Assembly: GCF_019399895.1 (NCBI RefSeq)
Contig: NC_091878.1
Coordinates: 248,001 to 312,000, forward strand
DNA: 64,000 nt
DNA from: Cardiocondyla obscurior
Lineage: Eukaryota; Arthropoda; Insecta; Hymenoptera; Formicidae
Direction of reading: 5' to 3'
Shown here: positions 11,556 through 24,548 of the stretch, piece by piece
Layout of the letters: every line of letters begins with the position of its first letter
How positions within the stretch are numbered: position 1 is the stretch's first letter
The notes under the pieces: model-generated
The model's input: the letters and a program-made list of their open reading frames with translations, nothing else
What the model was told of the DNA's origin: nothing
Databases searched by the model: none
Translations under genes and position numbers: made by a program

Positions 11556-14500
11556 CAAGAACAACTCGACAATTGAATGTGGTAAACGTGACTAGAATAT
11601 AAAGCAATATTCGTATCGCCTCTCGCGAATTAACGAAGTAGCCTAGTAAAACGGTACTATGCTCTTGGAGTGCAATGGAAAATGAAATTTAATGCCACGG
11701 CGATGTAATATCGCTTGAATATTTAGACTTAGTCTTTAAAATTTCATAAAGTATGCGATTTGAGAAAAAAATATCAAAAAACGTTAAATATTATAGAGAA
11801 TGGAATGCGGAACGCGTTCCCATTCTGAGTTTATATATGAATTTTTTACTTGCATATTATCGTTAATAGAAATTATGTCGCGAACTAGCCTAAGAAGTTG
11901 ATTCAAATTCAAATCATAAAGATATCTTAAAAAGTTACATATACATATAAAGACATAATATAAAATATATTTGCCTGGACGCTTTCAAAGGTGATAACTA
12001 CAATTTTCCGTAGAAGCGAATGATAAATTAATATCGCATATCATAAGCTTTAGACTGATTCATGGTATTGTCTTTCGACTTTGTAACTTTCACGAGAAGC
12101 AAATATTCGTAAAAGAGAAATGTATCATCAAAATCTAAATCTCGAGTTATATGTACGATCTACGGAAACTGTGATGCCATGACGTACATTATCTTAGCAC
12201 GCTTCAAATTTGGTGATTAAAATATCAGTGGTAGTTCAAATTGTTATCTTAAACGAGGTGACTAGTTCAATAATCACATGATTAGTGCGCACACATTAAT
12301 GTGTATTATTGAACACGTTCTACAAAAGTTACGCAAGTGCTGTCTAAAACGTTTGTAGACTAATATCTTACTTTAATTCCGTGCAGCTTGCGTAAGTGCA
12401 AGAATTCACGGTTTAATCATCTTATATCTGCTGTTCGGTACAAAGTACAGATTCGTCCACAAACATGCTAGGCTCTCATCGTAATAGGCAGTGTAAATGA
12501 CAGCATGCGCGATAGTACTTTACATATTTTAGGTATCGTGATATTCTAAGTATCGCGACGAACAAAAATTGCTCGAGGTACAAGATAATCAAATTTTAAA
12601 ACACGTTCTAAAGAAATTTTATATTTCGAGTAGTAATATAGGATAAAAAACCGAATTTCAAATATATAACACATACATGAACGCACATAAGTATACATGG
12701 ATATGGATAGATTTTTATTTATTTTTGTTTAAATATTTATTGTTTTTAAATGTTTCGTTGTTCTTGCAATCAGTTTGAGCAGTTAGAGTAATAGCATTTT
12801 ATAAGAAAGCTCGCTGCTTGTGTTCCTTGTAATTACTTGCACCATTCCTTTGTTTCCTAGTTAAAAAAAAAAGGTTATTAACATATTTTTAATAACATGT
12901 TAAAGAAGTCTGAAGCTAGATGTAGATATTTCTGATATAAATTAATAATTTTTAGTATATGTAGTTTTCATTCGCGTTATTTTATTTATTATCTTTTTCT
13001 GTTATATCAAATCTATCTTGAAATCTAATTTTTCAACTTTATGGTGCAATTTTCCTATTATTCGCTAAAAATATTAATTTTTTTTTACGTTAAAACACGA
13101 CAACGCAACAATATTCTGCACGAAGGCATTAATTACACGTGACAATTAATAATTACTTATTCCGCTGTCATCTAACTTAATTTTAAGACAGTTCCTCTTC
13201 ATCACTTTCACAATTGATATTAACTCTTTCTAATTAACAACCGAGCACCTTCGTCATTTAGTGAACACAAAAAATTATCTTAAGCTAGAATAAAATTATT
13301 AGCAAAACAAATTAAAAAATTTCGATTTAACAATTTGAAATAATAGGAAATACCGCTTATCGTAATAAAGATTTTTTTTTCACAAGTTTATAGGTATATC
13401 GTGAATAACTTTACGAGCGTTTAACGTAACGAACTTAATGAAATGTTCACTTTACGATGCTTGACAAAATAGTATATTAATGTAGTTATATTGCGAGACT
13501 TCCGACCGAAGTCTTTCGCGGGTAGAGAAAGTTATATTAGTGATAAATAGTACAACGTGATTCTCGTTACAAAAAGGTAATAGTTTTATATTATATAATA
13601 ACGAAAAGAGAGGTAGCAACAAAATATGTGATTTTAACGAAGATTAGATTATTAATGTAAAGTATATTGGAAAATGTTTTGCGTAATATATATTTTTGTA
13701 CGCGGTTCAAGTTGTTTTTATTATTACGTTTTTATAATTTATATGAATAATGTTTTTTAATTGACTATCTTCGTTAGACTGTGGCTGTCTCGTTTAATAT
13801 TCGCTTATTTGCTTGAAGTACGAGGCTTTGAAGTTCAGCCAATGTTAACGTTAATATCGGTTGCACAAATTTACGACCGCAATTTTACTTAATTCTTATG
13901 CACAAAGTTGTAAGCGACACTCGACCACTTGTAACGTCCGTATATTATTTGTTACGTTTTTATGCGTTTCATAATTTCTGAGGCTATCGCTATAGTGATC
14001 GTCGTTACGCTGTTATCACTATTATCGCGAGAGATATAGCGCGTTTGTTCACAAGGTTTTTACTTTTTTCTTAGGAGTAATACGAAGTTTTCCACCTCGT
14101 TTCTCGGCTCCTCGACGAACATGAAGTTCCAAATTAATGTGCAATTGTCTGCGAAACGTAGAAATATGTTATGTTTTTTTTTTAATTTTATTTTGCGTCC
14201 CGTTATTATCTTTGTATCCCAGTAACTTCGTTTTACACCATGTAACCGGCCAAAGAAAAAGGATCCATCCATTGCGCGAGACTAGTGTACAATTGTAGCT
14301 GCCTAATAACTTGGTTTTTGTTATGCTGCGTGCAGGGCGACACTTTAGTGATAAAATACCACGGATAATACCTGCGTATCGCGGTATTCAATTTGTGGAA
14401 TTTAACGTTCGATAAGCGGAGCGTACTGCATAATAATAATATATATATATATATATAATATTGTTTCGCCCTTTCCCTTCTGCGCCAATTAATTTATACA

Positions 14501-15160
14501 CGACCGTATGTTCCTGCTTGCATTGTATTAAATTGTCGATATGCGTAAATAGCGACATTGTTACTTGGCAGTTGTTGTTACATGATTAAGAAATTATATA
14601 AAAGAGGGAATAAAGAATTAATATTACGCCAATTACCGTTTTCTCGTGTTTTTTTTTTTAGATTTTGTTAGACTTTTTGCCGCCTTCTTTTCTCGATTTT
14701 GTTGCACAAACCGAGCGTCACCGATGCTCATTATTGTTACGCGACCTTTTACGTTCAATCAATACGGTATTGTCTTCGTTATCCAACGAATCTTTTGTTC
14801 CCTGAATCAATTTCCTGTTTCCTCTGCAATACTCTTACACATTTGTTACGACGATGACGTTATTTCACAAGTTTTGCTCGCATAATATGGATTACACAGG
14901 CAATCAGAATTGATATAAATACAAAGATGACTCATGTCTACTTTTTCCAAGAGCAAAAACTTAATGTGACTCAGTAATTAGTAACATGAGTGTACATGAC
15001 ATATAATTATGTACGTTATCAATAATAATTAATTAATAGTTACATTGGTTTAATTATTATTTGATTTATAAATCATTAATATTTAAACATCGGTACTGAA
15101 AAATGTATGATATTGTACATTAAATATTCATATTTCGTTATGTTATATGTTACACGCGAC
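11556..15160. other. ERMP1 3' flank, AT-rich, no gene seen
   Basis: About 3.6 kb of AT-rich DNA with dense stops in all frames. It may be a long ERMP1 3' UTR followed by intergenic DNA. A (TA)n run lies near 14441-14456, and an AATAAA at 14609 is one possible distal cleavage signal. I see no conserved protein or structured RNA. Confidence 0.5.
14609..14614 (+). terminator. Possible distal poly(A) signal
   Basis: AATAAA followed within 40 bp by a long T tract. It would give ERMP1 a 3 kb 3' UTR, so it is only tentative. Confidence 0.25.
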
Positions 15161-15165
15161 CGTGA

Positions 15166-15633
15166 TCAGTGCGTTCGGGATATCTTATCGGTGAATTGTA
15201 AGAGAAGAATTCGGAGTCTGTGCGGCGCGCTTGGTTTTTCGGCATTCCCCAGATAGAGGAGGACCGGCGATAGAGAACGGTCGAAAGCCCGGTTCTCTCG
15301 CGTTTCGTAAGAAACGTGTCAATATTGACGCACCGGCATCCTGTAAGGCGAGAACGATTTCCTAGTTAAAACGATCCGCGGCCGTCGCGACGACCGCACT
15401 GATCATCGCGTCGTGCTCGGGATAACAATTGTGTATGATTGCGCACTGTGTTTGCGGCCCATGCCATTGCGAAAGATCGCGAACCTTTCGAAAAGTCATG
15501 GACCTTGTTTTAAAGTGCAATATAAATTACTTTGCAAGAATAACACCAAAGGAAGTGCCACTCTACAGAAAAAGGAACGTTTTGTTAGAGACTGAAAGAT
15601 GAGCTCTGAGAAAAGTGAGCTTCATATCTTTAG
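15166..15633 (+). promoter_or_regulatory. Candidate promoter and first exon of an unassigned plus-strand transcript
   Basis: Composition switches abruptly from AT-rich to CpG-rich at about 15.15 kb. TCAGT, the arthropod initiator core, is at 15166-15170. An ATG at 15599 has an in-frame TGA six bases upstream and reads 11 codons (MSSEKSELHIF) into a strong donor TTTAG|GTAAGA at 15633. No downstream exon could be linked; the next plus-strand gene (ZCCHC9) has its own promoter. It may be a long non-coding RNA or a gene with small unrecognised exons. Confidence 0.35.
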
Positions 15634-16130
15634 GTAAGAATGTTTTCTCTATATTTTTTCTTTTTTTCCCTCGATTCTTTTTTCGTACTTTTTGATATAA
15701 TTGAAACACATTTGCAGCGGCAATCTCCTACATTTCGAATCCATTCTCGCGCGTTGTTTTCCCAGACCAGCCGCTCTTAATCGAATACATTTCTTGTACT
15801 AGACAATTTGGAGGAGAATCGAGCCTTGATTGCGAATTTATAAACACACCGACAGTGTTATTGCGGTATCACGAGACGTTTGGATTCTCCACGTATGTCC
15901 GCGATAAGCCACGGGATCTCGGGCGTGGTACCGACGCGATAAAACTTTTTTAAAGAGGAAATGTTAAGGCTTTTACACGAATTAAAAAAAGAAACATTTG
16001 AGAAATTTTACTGTCGGCATTTAAAAAATAATAATAATGAAAAAAAGAAATACCTTAATATACAGCAAATCTCAAAAACAACTCTCGGTCAAATAGATGA
16101 TCTCTACTTTTTCGTCGCGAGACAGCTGTT

Positions 16131-16170
16131 CCAAATGTTGTCAAATGTTGTCAATTGGTGTCAATTGGTA
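16131..16170 (+). repeat. Four-unit 10-bp tandem repeat
   Basis: Four consecutive 10-base units, CCAAATGTTG, TCAAATGTTG, TCAATTGGTG and TCAATTGGTA. Units 1-2 and 3-4 are closer to each other, suggesting duplication of a two-unit precursor or two successive slips. Confidence 0.8.
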
Positions 16171-16572
16171 TCGCGAGTGCAAAAGTACTCTAAGCGTAGT
16201 GCTGGAAGAAAACCAGGTTGTTAATTAAAATGGATAGGCAAAACTCGACTAACAATCGATTTATTAAATCTGTTGAACTTACTTGTTAGACGAGGTGTTT
16301 GTTTTAAATGCTTCCGGAGATTTCTGTCTTATCTTTGTGTTAATTCGACCGTTTAATTTGACTTAAAGTTCCTGTATTCTTGCGTAGGAGTCTATCGGGT
16401 CCGGCGTGGAAGATTTTCCATCGGTGTTTCGCTAATTAAAGGTACCGCGCAATTATGAGTGTTCTGTAAAACGATTTGTTGACCGCAGGTGCATTCTGTT
16501 ATCACTTAAGTCTTAACTGGAGTTAATTACCGCCCCTTAATTATTAGCGCGCTAATAACGGCCGGTACGTAC

Positions 16573-16671
16573 CTTTCCGTCCAAGCAGCGATCGTCATCG
16601 CTCCCGGGGCGAACACCAGGACGTTCTTCTTCAGGACGCGACGTCCTCGTTCCTGATTCCGCGTTCTCCAT
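16573..16671 (-). other. Candidate minus-strand first coding exon, 33 codons
   Basis: On the minus strand an ATG at 16671 opens 33 codons (MENAESGTRTSRPEEERPG at the start, CLDGK at the end) and runs in phase 0 into AAAG|GTACGTACC, a good donor. The frame is closed by TAG upstream. Charged, low-hydrophobicity composition. No second exon was found toward lower coordinates, so this could equally be a chance frame in CpG-rich DNA. Confidence 0.25.
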
Positions 16672-17530
16672 TGTCAGCGGGTCCTCACATCGTGCTCGCG
16701 TCTTCGTCCTGCCCTACAAAACTGTAGCCGCTTGTTCTGCAATTAACACACGGCCGTCACCTCGGTCATACAGTAAACGCGCTCCACAGAGCCTACCTCA
16801 TTTGCACGGCCTACTTCCACCGAGATCTTTGCCCTGTCGCGTTGTTTTCCCCCCTCAGCGCTCGTCAATGTCTCGCATTGTTTCGCTGTGGGAAATGACA
16901 ACTTCGGAAAATCGCTGAACTCTTCTTTTTCCTCTCGCCACTAATGTCGATCACGTCCTAGACCGTTCGCGAAATTTATCAGCTTCTGCGGTGGAGGTCC
17001 TTCCGGAATTCCGTCAGCTTCCGCTTTCAGTTTTAGTGGTACTCGCGCCGCTATTCGCCAGCAACTTGCTTCGAGCATCTCCGTTTGATCTTTATCGCAT
17101 CGTGTTGGATCTATAGGAGCGATAAGGATTGAACAACGCGAGATAATCGCCTGGCGTAGCCCAAAATTTATACCGGAAGCTGTCCCCGAAAGGTTCAGAC
17201 ATTTTTCGTTCATCATGCGCCCTCAAATCTCTGGGAGCCGTACCGTCGGCGAAATTGTCTAATTGAACAGCCAGCAGGCAGGAGAACGATACACCCGGCA
17301 CGTATTTATATCCGTGGCCGGCGCGATTGGCAGCCGAATGTTCCGCGCACCGGATGGAGATGGTGGAGAACGCGACGTAGGCGCGTTCCATCGCGGCGGT
17401 CGTTCTCGCGTACGTGTTTTGCGTACAAATTAATTGTTCCTCCAGTGGTGCGTTTTTTTTTTTTTCCTTTTCCCCTCCTCCCAGTCGTCTTTCCTCTCTG
17501 GAGAGCAACGCCGGGCGACAACGAAACGGC

Positions 17531-17557
17531 GATGGTGGTGGTGGCGACGACGACGAT
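17531..17557 (+). repeat. GGT/GAC trinucleotide run
   Basis: Imperfect triplet array of (GTG)n followed by (ACG)n in CpG-rich non-coding DNA. Confidence 0.7.
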
Positions 17558-20500
17558 GGCAACTGTCGTCATTGTTGCCGGCGATGACTTTCTCCGCGAC
17601 GGAACGCCGCGATGATACCTGCTAATCGCTCGTGGAACGACCAAGTTACCTTGATCAACGATCGAATAACTCACTCCTGAACTGTTTTCCCGTTTAAAAG
17701 GAGAACTGTGCGTCGTTCATCGCTCTTCTTCCCTCTCGAGACAGTTTTCGTGCCGCGAGGTGAGTTTTTTCTTCTAATATCTGCAAAAAAACGAAATAGT
17801 AAGAACAAGCAAAATCGATGTGAATAATATAATAGCCTCGTGGTTCGACAATTGTTAGTCAAAGTTACGAAAATTTTCAGATAACGCTCGCATCTTTTTA
17901 CTTACCATCAGCTTCAGAGAAAATATTTTGCGTTATTTTAAATGATAGTTCCTGCTAAAATCTTGCGGCGAGCGGAATTAAGCGTCTTCTGTAGCGTCTA
18001 GGTGATTAAATTTCAGTTTTAGTGTTAAGCGCGGCCACAGTTATGCAGGTATGCGTCGTGCGGCTGTAGCGCGCGCGGTGAACCTTCTGCGACGCGGGGT
18101 GCCGAGTTTATACAGCTGTTCGATAACGTCCGGTACCTTCGCTACCTGAGAAATGTCTGGACGAGCGTGCATACCTGTCGGAAAAATAACATCGCATTAA
18201 TTTACCGTAGAAATGGTTTTCCCCGCGTCGTTCTGTCGCCAAGTATGATCGCACGAAGCATCGCCACGGAGTTAAATTCGTCAATTTTGTTGCCGTCGAA
18301 TCTTTGCCTGATAAAGATCAAAACTGAATTAATCCTCGCCCCGCAATGCCTAAAGAAACAGTCTAAACGATTTTGAACATCCCCGCTGGTCGTTTCGTAA
18401 AAAGTGACTTCGAGACACGCGTCCGTACGTTCGCTGTGATGCAGATTCGTCGCATTCCCTCATCGTGATGCACGAGGAATGATCAATGCGCGATGCAATG
18501 ACTAGATACCGTCGCCGATGTCAGAGACGAGGAATTTCCCTGTCGCCGTACGAGAGAAAGATGCTTGCCTCGTCGGAAAGCAAAAAGTAACAGAATTGAC
18601 GACGCGTGCGTTGGTTTCTAGTTTTAATGATAGCGACCGTTTACTGATCAAATAGCTTAAACCGATTTGCCAAAGATTGAAATCGCAGAGGTCTCATGAT
18701 TCTCGAATTTTATGTACGAGCTATGCTTAATAAAAAAAAACGAAATTGCCGCGCGAGCAAGCTGGCTTTCGCGAGGCGTCGAAATTCGAAGCCATACCGG
18801 TTTCAATATCCGCGTTCGCGATGCTACCGCAGTGGAATGATAATGACGACGGTCTGAGCGGAGTCGGCGGAGATACGCGACAAAATAAGCCGTTCGCCTA
18901 TGTACACAATGACTATGATGTCACCGGACCGCCGAGGTTGCTCGGTATTTGGTACACGGTTTATACGTGATTGGTATGAGGAGAGCTGGCCAGGCCGAGC
19001 CGATTTGGATGTCCATTCCCTCGCCATATCCGGTCACCAACGGCGACATGGGACTCCGTCGGTGGCGCGAGTTCACCTCGATACCGGAAGTCACGAAGAG
19101 CATTAAGATCCCGCGAACGTGAGCGGTATTCTTACACGCGCGAATAAAATATTACACGATGGCAGAACCCATCAAAAAGCGCATTTCGGAAGCGCTTCCG
19201 GTTGGAGGTATCGAACTGCGTTAGAGGAAGTATCGCATTGTGCATGCATCGCAAATGATTTAAGCTCCAACCTGAATAAAACTTGTCAGCAATTATAATT
19301 AATTAATCAGTTCTGTATTCGCTGAATAGGTTTTTTCTCTTACGGTCTTTGCTCAACAAACAAATTGTTTGCACGAATTATAAACGCAAATTTTACTTTA
19401 TATCTTTAAAATTAAAAATTAAAAAGAGTGCGCTTTTGCTAGCGATCGCGGCTACGCGAATAATCGCGTTAATCTCGAGGATTTCCAGGAATGTTGCGGG
19501 TGTAGGTGCGCGAGAACGTGGAAGGTCTCATTAACGCCTTCTGGATCCCCCGACGGAGAGCGACGATCCGCGATGGAGAGCGGTATGAAGAGAACCCGGC
19601 CCCTAAACACCTCGAGACCAGCCAATGGAGCCGGGAAAGGAACCGTTCCCCTTCTCGGAAACGGTTTCTAGCGTGGACAGGTACACACCACGACCTTACG
19701 TACCTCCCTGCAGATATGGACGCCCGCACTATCAGTTCCTCGGAACCTCCGGCTTCGTCCGGGTGTCAGAGTTCCCTCGGTATTTAAGTGCTTCGAACGA
19801 AGGAACCCTCGGCTGTCATCGAACACCTCAGCGCGGCATTTCGACCTGCGTGAAACGTATCTTCTCTGACGCACCGCTGTTTATCTTGGAGATCCTCTCC
19901 TCTATCTTTATGGAGTTTGAGAGAATGATAAGTCTCTTGCAACCGCAAACATTCACGCCTGTAAGACATACCGGCGCTATTAGAACTTTGAGCGATTTGA
20001 TCTCTTTCTCGTCTTTTGTTAATCTGGAAAAAGAAATAAGAGAAACAATGTTCGCCATAAGAGAACTTCCTGCAAGGCTGGAGTTACGAATTCCGGGCAC
20101 GCACCTTACTAAAAATTCACGTCACAGGCAGTAATCGACACTGCGCCCAACAAAAATCCGTAGAATTCGAATCGTTCAACGGTTTCCTCCGTTTAGCCCT
20201 TTTCGACGTACTTTGGCTTTATTTATTCCACAAACTCTCGAGCTGCGCCTGAATAATAAATGCGTAACGAAACAATTCCTGGTTGTGAGTTAAGAATCAT
20301 TACGTGATATTGTTTGTCAAACAGTTTTGATTTTTTTTTTTTTTCTCTTCACCGTTACTCTTCTTAATTTTCATCGAACAGCTCTGCTATAAAAAAAAAT
20401 TATGTTTTTCTTTTCAATTTTTTTTTTAAACAGAGCAGAATATAATTGACGAGCGATGCTGATGAATCCTCAGATCATCGTCAATCAAGTAAGTGCAAAT

Positions 20501-21120
20501 TGAGGTTAAATCTGTTCTTTGATTGCACAAAAAAACTCAGCGCGTAAAATTAGAAAAAATAATTAACATTCTTTGCAAATTAATGTGAATTGTAAAGCCT
20601 AAAAAAAATGAGAAATTGATTTCGCTTTTCACCTGTTTTCTTCTTCAACTGGACGTCTAGAAGGCAAGATGTCGGCATAGCTGATGTTGTTCGAAATTCG
20701 GCTGTGTCACATCCAGCCAACCAAACGGCCAGACTTCGGCACACGACGTTCTCGCAAATATTTAAATCCAACGAGGCGGAAGGGAATCTAAGAGTGCATG
20801 AATATTTCCTCAGCTTTGAAAGATCCTCGCCAGCGTAAGACCGTGATGACACTGTACATGTTTATATACTGCTGTCGCCAATACAGTACAGCGAAACTGC
20901 GGAAATACTTTGTCGCAAATCTATGCACAATTTACTGCAAAATATGCACACGAATGTAGAACATTATTTTACAATATTTTTTTAATAAAATATTTAGAAA
21001 ACTTTAGAGATAATATTTCTTTTTGTTACATAATTTTCTTCATTACAAAACTTTGGATTTAGAAACAAATTACCTACTGTTACCTGTATATAATTTTTAG
21101 GTTCAAATAACTTAGTCAAC

Positions 21121-21393
21121 GGAACCAGGTGTTGCGCGGAGCGTCCGAGGATTTTACTCCACCTGCACCGCTTTGCACCGCTTTACACTTTTGTCGTGGC
21201 AATGCGCCTTAAAGCATATATTATATATATGCTATAAGCAATGGCCTTTTCGCGTCATTTTCGCGTGGAAGTCGCGATTCCGAGTTGGTCTCTCTGCGTC
21301 GAGGGATTAGATTCCTAACCTGAAACAAAAATCGTCTTTCCACGTGAACGATACGGAATATACAATACTTTAAACGCTTTAATTAAAATACAG
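21121..21393 (+). promoter_or_regulatory. ZCCHC9 promoter and non-coding first exon
   Basis: A CpG-rich patch in AT-rich surroundings, containing a tandem ACCGCTTTGC/ACCGCTTTAC, ends in a consensus donor ACAG|GTAAGA at 21393/21394. The matching acceptor TTTTTTAG is at 21543-21544, 11 bp before the ZCCHC9 start codon, so this is a 5' UTR exon. Confidence 0.65.
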
Positions 21394-21555
21394 GTAAGAA
21401 AATTTATTTTTAATATAAATATTTTATTTTTATGCAAATTCAATGTGCGTATATTTATAAATTATTACGAGAAAATTGTTTTTATTAATTTGGTGCATGT
21501 ATCTTCATTGACATAAAAATTTGAGCTAATTATTTATTTTTTAGTGCAAGCAAAA

Positions 21556-22916
21556 ATGACTAGATTTGCAAGAGCAAAGGGGTCTAAAGCCTCAAACGAA
21601 AGGTTGCCAAATGAGGCTACACCATGGCATGTAATGAAACAGCAATTAGAAGAAAACAAAAGTCAAACAATTTTGGAAAAGAAAAAGTCAGCAAAAGAGT
21701 TATTAAAAGATCATGAAAATACCTTCAATAGTGGTGTTAAGGATACTCAAGAATGGGCAGAATTTGAAGATAATAAATTTGACACTAAAGCAAAAAAGTC
21801 TAAGAATGTAAAGGTGAACAGAAATATTGGAAAAAATTTAACAAATGATCTGAATGAAGAAACATCCAAAAGTAGTGATAATATAGATAATTTGCAAGCA
21901 AATATAAATGAAAAAACAACAAATAGAATAATTAAAAACAAAAAAAGAGAACAAGACATTAATAATTCACAATCAATGTCTAATGAAAAAAGATCAAATA
22001 CTTTACAAAATATGCAATCAGATCATGTTGTGTTGAGCAAACGTCAGAAGCGAAATCTGAAAAGAAAATTGGAAATATCTAATGATAATTCTAAACGATT
22101 TAAACAGGACAACAAAAATAGCAGTGCACTCATAAGAGAAGAAAAGTTAAAGAAAAAAGGTGAATATAAAAGAAGAAAACCAAATACTGGAGTTACAAAA
22201 ATAATAATTAACGGTGTAGAAACAGAAATTGTTATGTATGATGGGTTTCCTGTAAAAAAGGAAGATGCAGAAAGATTAGCAGAACTTAAACAGAAAATGG
22301 TAATGAAGGGTAAGTATAAATTTTGAATTTAAATTTTATAATAAGACTATCACTTATTTTATTTCTAAATAAAATTAAAATATTTACTTTATATTTTATC
22401 GATATATTAGGTATACCAAAATCTGAAATAGACACGGCAATGAAATTGGAAAGACGTAGGGCTGAGAAAGCTTTGGCACGTGTTAAAAAACAAGCATGTT
22501 TTAATTGTCGCAAGTCTGGACATAACCTATCAGATTGCCCCGAACTCGATCGCAATGAAGCCTGCACAGGCATCTGTTTCAAATGTGGTTCAACAGAACA
22601 TACACACTTCGAATGCAAAGTCAACAAGGATTCTAGTTATAGATATGCTAAGTGCTTTATCTGTCGTGAACAAGGTCACGTTGCCATGCAATGTCCCGAT
22701 AATCCTAAAGGAATTTATCCTCATGGTGGTAGCTGCAAGATTTGTGGAGATGTAACACATTTAAAAAAAGATTGTCCAGATTTAATAAATGCTAAAGAAG
22801 AAAGCACTATTACGTTAGAAAAAATGGATAATTCTGCTGTGGAATCATTACAAAAAGATATAAAAGAAAAGTTTGAAGATAATAAAATAATTAAAAATAA
22901 AATTGTAAAATTTTAG
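21556..22916 (+). CDS. ZCCHC9: Zinc finger CCHC domain-containing protein 9
   Basis: Two coding exons, 21556-22309 and 22411-22916, give 419 residues (human 271). The N-terminus MTRFARAKG matches the family signature. A long Lys/Asn/Ser-rich, low-complexity stretch follows and accounts for the extra length. The second exon carries four CX2CX4HX4C zinc knuckles in a row: CFNCRKSGHNLSDC, CFKCGSTEHTHFEC, CFICREQGHVAMQC and CKICGDVTHLKKDC, with PDNPKGIYPHGG between the third and fourth as in orthologues. The family is nucleolar and linked to rRNA processing and degradation by the exosome; the exact role is inferred from homologues. The start is the first ATG after the 5' UTR acceptor. ZCCHC9 converges with LIN54, the two stop codons being 1.6 kb apart. 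Confidence 0.93.
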
Positions 22917-23064
22917 TAATATATTATACATGTATATAAAAACTAATTAAATTAAATCGTTTACACCTTAAATAGTATTAATCGATATGACATACCAATT
23001 TTAATTTCTATCTTTATATTTTGTTTTAAATACGAATTTGCAGTTTCTATCGACATGTTATTCC

Positions 23065-23070
23065 AATAAA
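23065..23070 (+). terminator. Candidate poly(A) signal of ZCCHC9
   Basis: AATAAA 149 bp after the ZCCHC9 stop codon, the first canonical hexamer downstream of the coding region. Confidence 0.5.
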
Positions 23071-24490
23071 ATATCAGAAACATTATTATATTACAATATT
23101 TATAATTTTACAAATCACAAAGTGCTAAAATAATTTTACATAAAATATTGAGTATTACACAGGAAAAAAAAAAAAATTAAAACGATAAACAATTAATTTA
23201 CTTCTAAGGCCATTTAAACATTTTTTGGATGCAGATAAAAATAAAAGAGGCTGTTTGATGTACTGTACATTTTAATTGCAATAACATAATATGAATGCAT
23301 ATAAATATTTCTATATAAACTGCAGCTGCACTTTCAATCGTAGAATTTTATTTTATGCAATACACGTAAATATATATCTATATATATAATGCAAGGTGCT
23401 TCAAACATCGCAATATTTTCTCTTAAAGTCTAAATAAACGACGTAGTTTCCTTCGATCAATATCGATCTGTCGATAAATCTAAGTTATAAACCATTAAAA
23501 ACTAAAAATGAATTTTAAGAGTAATAATAGAATTCTCGTATGTCATATCAAGTACCTTTTACTGAAAGTAGAGCTTTATTTAATAGCTAGTGTTTTTAAA
23601 ACACTTAGTATTCACAATTAAATAAGATGTGTGGTGTAAATAATATATAAAGATTTTTAATATGTATTTTTGGAAGAAAAATTTTATAAGAGCTGAAATC
23701 GTAGTTGTATCACTTTAACGCGATTAATATATTAAAATTACTGCTGTTATTAGTGTTTCATATTCGTGTTTTAAAATATATGTATAAATTAAATTTATGT
23801 TTTCTTAATTATTAAGACATAACAACTGCGATTTAAACTATTATAGATACTTTTCTTCTCTACGATTAAATAAGCTACAAAGAAAAGTATGATTAATGAA
23901 ATTTTTTCTATAGTTATTCTAATTTTAGTATTTAATATATATTATTTCCGCAAATATAACGACTTATTTATAAAATTATATGAATCGCAACTAATAAATT
24001 GACAAGATAAGTTTATGAAATATTTTATCATCTCCTCTGAACACTATAAATTTGTTAAGTGATGATTAAGCAATAAAACTGCAATGTAAGCTATCGCTTA
24101 TTTGCCAATATACGACTTATACATTTGAACTAGTGTTTAAAATGAGAATAAATTTTCAATAACTTGACATAATTTTTTTTTACTTAAATATGAAAAGTAA
24201 AAATTAATTAATTTTTATAATACAGCAAAAGCATCTGATACTGATGTATAAATTATAGAACTTAATTTTTTTTTAATCAAGAGCAAGGGAAGCGATTTGC
24301 TTTTTCACAGCTTATATCATCCTTATGTATTACTCGGAAGCAAATTTACATGTAGAGTAATTCGTCGCAAACTCTGCTTGCAAGGCGCTTGAAATAATTT
24401 GATGAATTTGAAAAATTCTCAAGACTTTTCGCATCTTGTTTAATATAACGTCTTTGGTACCAACACACATTATATTATTTTTATGTATAT

Positions 24491-24496
24491 TTTATT
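24491..24496 (-). terminator. Candidate poly(A) signal of LIN54
   Basis: AATAAA read on the minus strand, 53 bp beyond the LIN54 stop codon. It would give a very short 3' UTR; other AT-rich sites further down are possible. Confidence 0.4.
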
Positions 24497-24548
24497 TTCA
24501 TAATCAATGACAGATAAAAATTAAAATATGAATATTTAAATGCACCTG

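Larger units (their letters stand above)
15634..21120. other. CpG-rich region without a recognisable gene
   Basis: Many overlapping open frames occur on both strands between 16.9 and 20.1 kb, the longest at 19625-20134 (+) and 17092-17562 (-). They have unnatural composition, overlap each other in several frames and resemble no family I know, as expected from stop-poor CpG-rich DNA. One minus-strand exon candidate at 16573-16671 is listed separately. From 20.15 kb the sequence returns to AT-rich. Confidence 0.5.
22917..24548. other. Convergent 3' flanks of ZCCHC9 and LIN54
   Basis: Very AT-rich with no open frame of note. It must hold both 3' ends: an AATAAA for ZCCHC9 at 23065-23070 and a TTTATT (AATAAA on the minus strand) for LIN54 at 24491-24496, which would leave about 1.4 kb between the two cleavage sites. 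Confidence 0.6.

Noticed and set aside
17092..17674. Long minus-strand frames, one with a hydrophobic stretch resembling a signal peptide
   Set aside because: The hydrophobic run comes from a GTC/GAC triplet repeat; composition is repeat-driven and frames overlap.
19625..20134. 169-codon open frame on the plus strand
   Set aside because: Lies in stop-poor CpG-rich DNA, overlaps long frames on both strands, and has no family resemblance or splice context.
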